A stretch of DNA of 7,759 nt, from assembly GCA_045593785.1 (NCBI GenBank), contig JAZNXH010000069.1, forward strand, positions 1 to 7,759, read 5' to 3'. A model generated the notes under the pieces. The model did no database searches. It was not told where the DNA came from and saw only the letters and a list, made by a program, of their open reading frames with translations. This document shows positions 1 to 5,458 of this stretch, in pieces (positions within the stretch are counted from its first letter, which is position 1; every line of letters begins with the position of its first letter). The DNA comes from SZUA-448 sp045593785 (GTDB taxonomy: Bacteria > Bacillota > Clostridia > Lachnospirales > Lachnospiraceae). The translations under genes were made by a program, and so were the position numbers.

Positions 1-2076
1 GCCAAAGAGATGCGGGAACGTGTTGATCATCTCATCGGTTTTGGTTCGGAAGATGTGCTTGTCAGTACCTTCCACTCCATGTGTGTCCGTTTTTTGCGAA
101 GAGATATCGAAGCACTCGGCTATGACCGCAGTTTTACCATATATGATACTGATGACCAGAAAACTTTGATGCGTGAAGTGTGTAAATATCTTGACATTGA
201 CACCAAACAAACCAAAGAACGCACCTTTATCAATGCAATCTCCACTGCAAAAAACGAATTGATTTCTCCGGAGGAATACGATGCCAGAGCCCTGGGCGAC
301 TATAACCGGCAGAAGATTTCCCGCGTTTATACCGAATATCAGAAACGTCTGAAGCAGAACAATGCATTGGATTTTGATGATCTGATTATGCAGACGGTAG
401 AACTGTTCCGTAACTATCCGGAGATTCTCCGCAAATATCAGAACCGTTTCCGCTATATCATGGTGGACGAGTATCAGGATACCAACCATGCCCAGTTTGA
501 ACTGATCCGCCTAATGGCATCCACAGTCAATGAGGACGGACAGGTCGAACACAATCTCTGTGTTGTAGGCGATGATGACCAGTCGATTTACAAATTCCGC
601 GGTGCCGATATCCGTAACATTCTGGACTTTGAATATTTCTTCCCGAATACAAAAGTAATCCGTCTGGAGCAGAATTACCGTTCAACCAAGACAATTCTGG
701 AGGCCGCCAATCAGGTCATTCGTCACAACGATGAACGAAAAGATAAAACCCTCTGGACAGACAACGATGACGGTGCCCCCATTACCTATAATCACTACGA
801 GACCGATTTGGAAGAAGCACATTCCACTGCGAAGGATATTTTGGAACTGTCCGCAGCTGCGACCCGTTATTCCGACATTGCCATCCTCTATCGTACCAAT
901 GCACAATCCCGTGTATTGGAAGAACAGATGATACTGAGCGGCATCCCATATAAACTTGTCGGCGGCATTAACTTCTATGAACGTCGTGAAATCAAGGATA
1001 TCCTCGCTTATTTAAAAACGATTGACAATGGCGCTGACGGTATCGCCTTAAAACGTATCATCAACGTGCCGAAACGAAGTATTGGTCTTGCTACCCTGGA
1101 CAAGGTTCAGGCTTATGCCGACGAACATAGTTATAACTTTTACGAGGCTTTGCTTCACACCGAATCCATTGTTTCGCTCAACAAAAAGACAGCAACTACA
1201 CTGCTCGGCTTTATTGAGATGCTGGAAGGATTGCGCCAACACGCTGCCCTGCCGGAATATTCCGTAAAAGACATCATTGATGAGCTTCTCGAAGTGACCG
1301 GCTACCGTGAGTATCTGCAAACTATCGCGGAAACTGATGAAGAATACCGCGAACGTATTGCAAACATCGACGAACTCATCAACAAAGCAGTTCTCTTTGA
1401 CGAGACATCTTTGGAACCTCCGACCCTCTCCTCTTTCCTCGAGGAAGTTGCTCTGGTTGCAGATATCGACAATCTGGATCGGGAAAAAGATGCAGTCACC
1501 CTGATGACTTTGCACAGTGCCAAAGGTTTGGAATTCCCCTGTGTGTTTATCTGCGGTATGGAAGATGGGGTCTTCCCCAGTAGTATCGCGATCAATTCCG
1601 ACAACCCTAAGGCGGAGATTGAAGAAGAACGCCGCTTGTGTTATGTCGGTATTACCCGCGCCATGAAACAGCTGACACTCTCTTCTGCCGGAAAACGCAT
1701 GGTCCGCGGTGAGATGCAATATTCCAAAGAATCACGATTTATCTCTGAGATTCCGCGTTTCCTGTTAACCGAGAAAAAACGCCGCAGTCATCGCTACATT
1801 TCCGAAACTTCCATGCCCGGTAGTTCACTGCGAAAAACCACACTTATGCCGACTGCACCTAAGCCTGCTACGCTCCCTCCGGTAAAACAATTTTCCGGTT
1901 CCTCTCTGTCCGGCCTTTCTTATACCAAAGGCGACAGTGTCCGGCATTTAAAATTCGGCATCGGCACTGTTCTGGAAATTACGGAAGGCGGAAAAGATTA
2001 CGAAGTTACCGTGGAATTCCCTAATTACGGAGTTCGCAAACTCCTTGCATCCTTTGCCAAACTGCAAAAAGTTTAA
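1..2076 (+). CDS. pcrA: ATP-dependent DNA helicase PcrA (UvrD/Rep family SF1A), 5'-truncated by window edge
   Basis: This is a 3'-5' superfamily 1A helicase that translocates on single-stranded DNA. In Firmicutes, PcrA acts in nucleotide-excision repair, rolling-circle replication and clearing of RecA filaments and stalled transcription. The reading frame is open from base 1 (it begins AKEMRERV, just after the motif Ia region). About 60 N-terminal residues, including the Walker A loop, lie outside; 691 codons are visible, against about 740 in total for the family. Seen in order: the Walker B motif VDEYQDT (Asp156-Glu157, counting codons from base 1), motif III VVGDDDQSIYKFRGAD, motif IV LEQNYRST, the 2B-domain segment YKLVGGINFYERREIKD, motif V TLHSAKGLEFP, and motif VI RRLCYVGITRA. 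A Ser/Pro-rich linker leads to a C-terminal Tudor-like domain (about 1927-2073, GDSVRHLKFGIGTV), which in PcrA contacts RNA polymerase. All visible helicase motifs are intact. The downstream gene appears to have its own promoter. Confidence 0.97.
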   Translation, partial: AKEMRERVDHLIGFGSEDVLVSTFHSMCVRFLRRDIEALGYDRSFTIYDTDDQKTLMREVCKYLDIDTKQTKERTFINAISTAKNELISPEEYDARALGDYNRQKISRVYTEYQKRLKQNNALDFDDLIMQTVELFRNYPEILRKYQNRFRYIMVDEYQDTNHAQFELIRLMASTVNEDGQVEHNLCVVGDDDQSIYKFRGADIRNILDFEYFFPNTKVIRLEQNYRSTKTILEAANQVIRHNDERKDKTLWTDNDDGAPITYNHYETDLEEAHSTAKDILELSAAATRYSDIAILYRTNAQSRVLEEQMILSGIPYKLVGGINFYERREIKDILAYLKTIDNGADGIALKRIINVPKRSIGLATLDKVQAYADEHSYNFYEALLHTESIVSLNKKTATTLLGFIEMLEGLRQHAALPEYSVKDIIDELLEVTGYREYLQTIAETDEEYRERIANIDELINKAVLFDETSLEPPTLSSFLEEVALVADIDNLDREKDAVTLMTLHSAKGLEFPCVFICGMEDGVFPSSIAINSDNPKAEIEEERRLCYVGITRAMKQLTLSSAGKRMVRGEMQYSKESRFISEIPRFLLTEKKRRSHRYISETSMPGSSLRKTTLMPTAPKPATLPPVKQFSGSSLSGLSYTKGDSVRHLKFGIGTVLEITEGGKDYEVTVEFPNYGVRKLLASFAKLQKV

Positions 2077-2096
2077 AAAATTTACGCAATTAACCA

Positions 2097-2125
2097 TAGA
2101 TATTATCTGCAATTCGTGCTATACT
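2097..2125 (+). promoter_or_regulatory. Predicted sigma-A-type promoter with extended -10
   Basis: An extended -10 element, TG-C-TATACT, lies at 2117-2125 (hexamer 2120-2125, 5 of 6 to TATAAT). A -35-like hexamer TAGATA at 2097-2102 (4 of 6 to TTGACA) sits exactly 17 bp upstream. The site is in the 113-bp gap after pcrA and would start transcripts near 2132, giving a leader of about 58 nt before the ATG at 2190. A second TATACT at 2141-2146 has no matching -35. It would drive the membrane protein and the papain-like gene. This is a motif call only. Confidence 0.6.
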
Positions 2126-2172
2126 AATAAAAAGATTGAATATACTTGATTTATCACATCGTTGGATACAGC

Positions 2173-2180
2173 AGAAAGGA
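2173..2180 (+). promoter_or_regulatory. Ribosome binding site fixing the start at 2190
   Basis: AGAAAGGA ends 9 nt before the ATG at 2190. The longer reading from ATG 2136 has no such site, and that ATG lies only about 4 nt after the expected transcription start, so 2190 is preferred. Confidence 0.65.
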
Positions 2181-2189
2181 CGTGGACTT

Positions 2190-2489
2190 ATGTGCAAAAA
2201 GATTGATAACATCATTAATGAAAAAAAGTTAAAAGAACTTCTGGAGAATTCCAGACTCAATGAGTTGATTCATAAGAAAGACCCGATTGAAGAAAAGAAG
2301 CATACCCTTCTTTTTATTCTGGCTATCATCGGCGCTATTGCTGCTGTAGCTGCTATCGCTTATGCAGTATATCGCTTTATGGCTCCGGAATATATTGATG
2401 ATTTTGACGATTTTGACGATTTCGACGATTTGGATGATGACTTTGACGAAGAGATTGTTGCTGAAGATTGTACCGTAGAAGCAGAATAA
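2190..2489 (+). CDS. Small single-pass membrane protein with Asp-rich repeat tail, function unknown
   Basis: This 99-residue protein is not one I can assign a function. Residues 1-37 are charged and probably helical (KKIDNIINEKKLKELLENS). Residues 39-61 form one hydrophobic segment rich in Ala, Ile and Val (LLFILAIIGAIAAVAAIAYAV). Residues 66-99 are a strongly acidic tail in which 18 of the last 30 residues are Asp or Glu, built on Asp-Asp-Phe triplets. Lysines before the hydrophobic segment suggest N-in topology with the acidic tail outside, by the positive-inside rule; no cleavable signal peptide is evident. From memory, similar short proteins with a GAIAAVA-type helix and an acidic tail occur in Lachnospiraceae, some perhaps labelled DUF4366; I cannot verify this. 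It has its own promoter and ribosome site and is followed after 8 bp by the papain-like gene, so the two are probably co-transcribed. The tail could bind cations or basic partners, but that is a guess. Confidence 0.85.
   Translation: MCKKIDNIINEKKLKELLENSRLNELIHKKDPIEEKKHTLLFILAIIGAIAAVAAIAYAVYRFMAPEYIDDFDDFDDFDDLDDDFDEEIVAEDCTVEAE
2400..2435 (+). repeat. In-frame 9-bp tandem repeat (four copies) encoding Asp-Phe/Leu-Asp
   Basis: Four consecutive 9-bp units of the form GAT-TTN-GAY occur at 2400-2408, 2409-2417, 2418-2426 and 2427-2435. The first two are identical (GATTTTGAC), the third differs at one base and the fourth at two. A related GAC-TTT-GAC follows at 2439-2447. The unit length is a multiple of three, so copy changes would alter the tail length of the membrane protein without shifting the frame. 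Confidence 0.9.
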
Positions 2490-2497
2490 GAAAATCT

Positions 2498-3091
2498 ATG
2501 AAAAAACAACCAAGATTTCGAATCAAAAGACCGGAACGTAACTGTTCCATCTACATATTGCTTACAAAGTCGGATACCTGTATTTCTAAGCTCATTAATC
2601 TGACGACGTCAGACCGTTATACACATGCGTCCATCTCGTTTGATGCAAGCCTTCAACCGATGTACAGCTTTGCAAGGAAGTATGTTCATTTTCCGCTTCC
2701 TGCCGGACTGCGTCAGGAGTCACTGAACGAGGGATTTTTCAAACGCTACTCTTACATTCCCTGCGCACTCTATGAGCTTAAAGTGACCGAGGATGCATAT
2801 AATCGGGCAAAGCGTCAGGTAGAACGTATGATGAAAAAACAAAAGAAATACCGTTTCAGCGTGCTCGGATTGATTCTCTGCCGCTTAAGTATTCCTTTTC
2901 ACCGAAAACATTTTTACTTCTGCTCCGAGTTTGTAGGTGCCGTATTGGAAGACAGCAACGCACTTATCCTTCCAAAAGCACCTTCTCTGATGCGTCCAAA
3001 TGACTATTCAAAATTCGACAATATGTCATGCAAGTTCGAAGGCCGTCTTAACATGTTGCTCAAACAGCTCGGCTTCCGTCCTGCACTCTGA
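2498..3091 (+). CDS. YiiX/YebB-like permuted papain-fold cysteine hydrolase (NlpC/P60 superfamily), putative
   Basis: This 197-residue protein fits the circularly permuted NlpC/P60 (papain-like) group related to YiiX/YaeF/YebB, whose members are thought to cleave amide or ester bonds in lipids or peptides. Visible signature: SIYILLTKSDTCISKLI early on; the probable catalytic His43 in YTHASISFD; the probable nucleophile Cys142 in FYFCSEFVGAVLE, at the start of a helix; and a downstream P-SLMRPNDY segment (about 162-170) where the family often has its third polar residue. The His-before-Cys order is what marks the permuted group. There is no signal peptide or clear membrane segment, so it is probably cytoplasmic or recruited to the membrane. 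ATG 2498 is preferred over 2468 because the latter overlaps the preceding gene. Its ribosome site is weak (AGAATAAGAAA), and the stop of the membrane-protein gene is only 8 bp away, which suggests translational coupling. The substrate is unknown. Confidence 0.8.
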   Translation: MKKQPRFRIKRPERNCSIYILLTKSDTCISKLINLTTSDRYTHASISFDASLQPMYSFARKYVHFPLPAGLRQESLNEGFFKRYSYIPCALYELKVTEDAYNRAKRQVERMMKKQKKYRFSVLGLILCRLSIPFHRKHFYFCSEFVGAVLEDSNALILPKAPSLMRPNDYSKFDNMSCKFEGRLNMLLKQLGFRPAL

Positions 3092-3631
3092 TTATTCTTC
3101 TCTTTCATCCAGATCCTGTTGCAACATCGTCAGTATCGGCAACAGGATACCTCGCATGGGAGGTAAGACATACCGTTCATCCAACTCATCACGGCGGAAG
3201 CTTTTTCTTCCGTCGCTTTTTTGTGCTCTCTCCCAGAACTGCCTTAATTCGGAAAATCGCATGTAGTAATACTCGTCGCGCTTGGAATAAAAAATAATCA
3301 AAAAAGCGATTCCGCCCTGTTCTTCAAAATCCCGCATGTATTCCACCTGATGTTCATGCACATTCTGAAGTTGGAACGTATCTCCTGCACATTCCTTAGC
3401 ATCAAAGCACACGGGAATCCCCTGTACCACACCAAGGTAATCCACGGTACTTTTCTTCTCAAAATATCCAAGTGTAATATGTCTGGTCGCTTTATCAATC
3501 TCAATTGGAGTAATCGGAGTCGGGATTTTCTGAATCAATGCCAGCTTCTGTTCCCGCAATTTATCAATCGTAAGGTTGATTGTCTCTTCCAATACCGAAC
3601 CCCGCAACCCTCTGGAATTCCATGACGGCAT
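3092..3631 (-). CDS. recU: Holliday junction resolvase RecU
   Basis: RecU cuts four-way DNA junctions during recombination and chromosome segregation in Firmicutes and works with RuvAB. This 179-residue protein shows the family signature: N-terminal NSRGLRGSVLEETIN (Glu15), KIPTPITP, then KKSTVDYLGVVQG and CFDAKE, and later VHEHQVEYM. The PD-(D/E)XK metal site maps to Asp64, Asp77 and Lys79. The 13- and 2-residue spacing matches the D88/E101/K103 triad of Bacillus subtilis RecU, with Asp replacing Glu at the middle position. It is shorter than the roughly 206-residue B. subtilis enzyme, mostly through loss of the flexible N-terminus. The start ATG has a textbook AGGAGG site (3639-3644) 7 nt upstream. 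It is last in the minus-strand gene run, 52 bp after the pseudouridine synthase, and its stop abuts that of the papain-like gene. It is not beside a penicillin-binding protein gene, its usual partner in Bacillus. Confidence 0.94.
   Translation of the reverse strand: MPSWNSRGLRGSVLEETINLTIDKLREQKLALIQKIPTPITPIEIDKATRHITLGYFEKKSTVDYLGVVQGIPVCFDAKECAGDTFQLQNVHEHQVEYMRDFEEQGGIAFLIIFYSKRDEYYYMRFSELRQFWERAQKSDGRKSFRRDELDERYVLPPMRGILLPILTMLQQDLDEREE
3113..3148. repeat. Perfect 10-bp inverted repeat inside the 3' end of recU
   Basis: ATCCTGTTGC at 3113-3122 pairs perfectly with GCAACAGGAT at 3139-3148 across a 16-nt loop. The left arm also overlaps a 10-bp palindrome, TGTTGCAACA (3117-3126). It begins 21 nt past the stop codon of the papain-like gene and lies in the recU codons for LLPILTMLQQD. 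Neither side carries a T-run, so it is not a canonical intrinsic terminator. Confidence 0.85.
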
Positions 3632-3638
3632 AATTCAT

Positions 3639-3644
3639 CCTCCT
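3639..3644 (-). promoter_or_regulatory. Strong ribosome binding site of recU
   Basis: A perfect AGGAGG on the minus strand ends 7 nt before the recU ATG. It is the strongest Shine-Dalgarno sequence in the window and confirms the start. An out-of-frame ATG at 3636-3638 directly follows it and is ignored. Confidence 0.85.
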
Positions 3645-3682
3645 CTCTCAATCATTCAAACTCTTTTGACAACCTGACATTT

Positions 3683-3706
3683 CTTATGATAAGCGAATAT
3701 CATAAG
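3683..3706. repeat. Perfect 9-bp inverted repeat spanning the pseudouridine synthase stop codon
   Basis: CTTATGATA (3683-3691) pairs with TATCATAAG (3698-3706) around a 6-nt loop. The stop codon (complement of 3684-3686) lies in one arm. The stem is AT-rich and is not followed by a T-tract on the minus strand, so it is a weak terminator candidate at best. It may be a 3'-end processing or stability hairpin between this gene and recU. Confidence 0.75.
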
Positions 3707-4688
3707 CTTTGCAAAAATGATCAAACACTGCCGGCAAGACCGTCTTTACTTCACTCCCTGACAACCCCGTAAACTCCTCCGGAAGCTCCGGGAACACCAT
3801 GCGGTATGCAATCAGCATCTGATGCCTTACGCCGAAGCGTTCCTTCATCATCCGGTTATACTCTGCATCCCCGTACTTCATATCGCCGGCAATCGGATGT
3901 CCGACCGAAGCAAGGTGTGCACGGATCTGATGTGATTTTCCGGTAATCAGTTTTACTTCCAATAATGTTCCTGTCTTCGTTGCTGCAATCGGACGGTATT
4001 CTGTCTCAATCCGCTCTCCTTCCGGACCGTTCCCGACAGTCACCTGATTCTTTGCCTCATCTTTTACCAGATAAGCACAAAGACGCATCGGACGCTCAAT
4101 CTGTCCTTTCACAACACAGAGATAATACTTGTCCAACTTCCTATCACGGAACAATTCTGACATTGTCTGAAGTCCGACGATTGTCTTTCCTGCTACCACC
4201 AGACCCTCAGTATTACGGTCCAAACGATTACAGATTCCCGGTCGAAAAGTACGCAAACGTTCCTGCGTTAATTCTCCCTGCTCAATCATGTAGTCCTGTA
4301 CATAATCCACCAGAGAATCATCTGTCCCGTCTGCCTTCTGCGACAACATCCCTGCCGGTTTATGAAGAATCAGAATGTGTTTATCTTCATATACGATTTT
4401 CGGAATCTGTCTGCGCACTGCTTTTTCTGCACGTTCGGAATCTTGTTTTACAGCTTCCGCCGATGTACCGTTTGAAAGCTTCTCGTAAGTTTCATCCGAA
4501 AAATAAACCGTGATAACATCTCCGGCCTTTAAACTCTCGTTCCCCTCTGCGCGCTTTCCATTCAACACAATATTCTTTTTGCGAAGCATCTTATACAGGA
4601 ACCCTTTTCCGGCCTGCGTAAAAACCTTAGCAAGCAATCGGTCCAGTCTCTGCCCTGCTTCATATTCTGAAATATTTAACTGTTTCAT
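3684..4688 (-). CDS. RluA-family pseudouridine synthase with S4 domain (RluC/RluD-like)
   Basis: This enzyme converts specific uridines in RNA, most likely 23S rRNA, to pseudouridine. The 334-residue protein has an N-terminal S4 RNA-binding domain (about 1-65, with AGQRLDRLLAKVF and VLNGKRAEGN...LKAGDVI), a charged linker (about 66-95), and then the catalytic domain. That domain opens with IVYEDKHILILHKPAGML and contains the active-site motif CNRLDRNTEGLVV with the catalytic Asp157, followed by KYYLCVVKG and LITGKSHQIRAHLASVGHPI. Length and layout match RluC/RluD (about 320 residues); the exact target uridines cannot be read from the sequence. The active-site motif has NRLDRNTEG rather than the common HRLDRxTSG, as in some RluC-like branches. 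The start lies 11 bp after the HAD phosphatase stop, with only a weak GGGGA ribosome site, so translation is probably coupled. Confidence 0.93.
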   Translation of the reverse strand: MKQLNISEYEAGQRLDRLLAKVFTQAGKGFLYKMLRKKNIVLNGKRAEGNESLKAGDVITVYFSDETYEKLSNGTSAEAVKQDSERAEKAVRRQIPKIVYEDKHILILHKPAGMLSQKADGTDDSLVDYVQDYMIEQGELTQERLRTFRPGICNRLDRNTEGLVVAGKTIVGLQTMSELFRDRKLDKYYLCVVKGQIERPMRLCAYLVKDEAKNQVTVGNGPEGERIETEYRPIAATKTGTLLEVKLITGKSHQIRAHLASVGHPIAGDMKYGDAEYNRMMKERFGVRHQMLIAYRMVFPELPEEFTGLSGSEVKTVLPAVFDHFCKAYDIRLS

Positions 4689-4699
4689 CCAATTCCCCG

Positions 4700-5401
4700 T
4701 TATACGTCTAACTCAGAAAAACTGTCAATCAACCAATCTGCAGAAGCTTTTTTCTCTTCGTCCTGCTTTACGGAAAACGCGTCCTTTACTGCACACACAC
4801 GCATCCCCGCCGCCTTGCCTGCATGGATTCCCTGAATGATATCTTCGAATACCAGACAGTGTTCCGGTGTCACTCCCAGTGTCTTAGCAACCAACAAATA
4901 GATGTCCGGAGCAGGCTTCCCTCTGGTTACTTCACAGGAGGTATGCACTTCGTCAAAATACTCCGTAATCCCAAGGCTTTCCAATACTGCAAGCAGGAGT
5001 TCCCTGGAATTACTGGTAGCGATTCCAGTCTTTATTCCCTTACGCTTCAGATATTGTAAAAACTCCAGCACACCCGGCTTTAACGGAACTTCATTGACAT
5101 AAATGTCGTAAGCCATCTGGTTCCAATCCGCCTTGATTACTTCCAGAGAATCACTTAAGGAAAAACGTTCCTTAAAATACACAGCAGTTTCCGAAAAACT
5201 CATCCCTTCGATGCTGTCCTGCAAATCTGCCGGAAGTTCATGACCGTGACGAGCAAGATAATCAATATCTATTTGTCTCCACATCCACATGGAATCGATC
5301 AAAGTACCATCCAGGTCAAAAATAACTGCCTGGATGCCCTCCAGCATCGCGTTGGTATTCTTGCTCTCTTCAAAACGGATTTCTTTTATTCCTGCTTCCA
5401 C
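4700..5401 (-). CDS. HAD-superfamily phosphatase (beta-phosphoglucomutase-like)
   Basis: This is a haloacid-dehalogenase-fold hydrolase with an alpha-helical C1 cap, of the kind that dephosphorylates small sugar or nucleotide phosphates. The substrate is not predictable. All four HAD motifs are present: I, VIFDLDGTLID (nucleophile and acid Asp); II, GIATSNSRE; III, the Lys in TRGKPAPDIYL; IV, CLVFEDIIQGIHAGKAAGM. The GKPAPDIY and FEDIIQG pattern resembles the beta-phosphoglucomutase/phosphatase branch. The frame stays open to GTG 5452, 6 bp after the methyltransferase stop, but no ribosome site precedes it. GTG 5401 has AGGAG 5 nt upstream and gives 233 residues. ATG 5347 gives a compact family-typical start (MLEGIQAVIFD) without a good ribosome site. 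I prefer 5401, with moderate confidence. The gene sits between two RNA-modifying enzymes in the same direction. Confidence 0.9.
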   Translation of the reverse strand: MEAGIKEIRFEESKNTNAMLEGIQAVIFDLDGTLIDSMWMWRQIDIDYLARHGHELPADLQDSIEGMSFSETAVYFKERFSLSDSLEVIKADWNQMAYDIYVNEVPLKPGVLEFLQYLKRKGIKTGIATSNSRELLLAVLESLGITEYFDEVHTSCEVTRGKPAPDIYLLVAKTLGVTPEHCLVFEDIIQGIHAGKAAGMRVCAVKDAFSVKQDEEKKASADWLIDSFSELDV

Positions 5402-5406
5402 GTTAT

Positions 5407-5411
5407 CTCCT
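5407..5411 (-). promoter_or_regulatory. Ribosome binding site supporting a GTG start for the HAD phosphatase
   Basis: AGGAG on the minus strand, within AAGGAAGTAGGAG, lies 5 nt before GTG 5401. Neither the longer GTG 5452 nor the shorter ATG 5347 has a comparable site. Confidence 0.6.
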
Positions 5412-5458
5412 ACTTCCTTTAACACACAACTCTCGTCTCTTTTATCGTACACGTCAGG

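Noticed and set aside
1048..1719. 223-codon open frame on the minus strand inside pcrA
   Set aside because: It lies fully antisense to conserved helicase codons, shows no recognisable domain and has no ribosome site I trust. It is a coding shadow.
2136..2189. Upstream ATG extending the small membrane protein by 18 residues
   Set aside because: It sits only about 4 nt after the predicted transcription start and lacks a ribosome site; ATG 2190 has one.
2077..2189. Possible riboswitch or small RNA in the gap after pcrA
   Set aside because: Only 113 bp, AT-rich, with no stable hairpin or known aptamer pattern; the promoter explains it.
2190..3091. Toxin-antitoxin or anti-phage pair
   Set aside because: Small gene plus enzyme fits loosely, but there is no toxin or defence domain, and neighbours are housekeeping genes without mobility signs.
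3632..3683. Promoter for recU from a TTGTCA hexamer in the gap
   Set aside because: No acceptable -10 hexamer at 16-18 bp spacing. Read-through from upstream is simpler.
3965..4839. Two plus-strand open frames (182 and 109 codons) opposite the pseudouridine synthase
   Set aside because: They overlap conserved codons of the S4 and catalytic domains and have no family resemblance.
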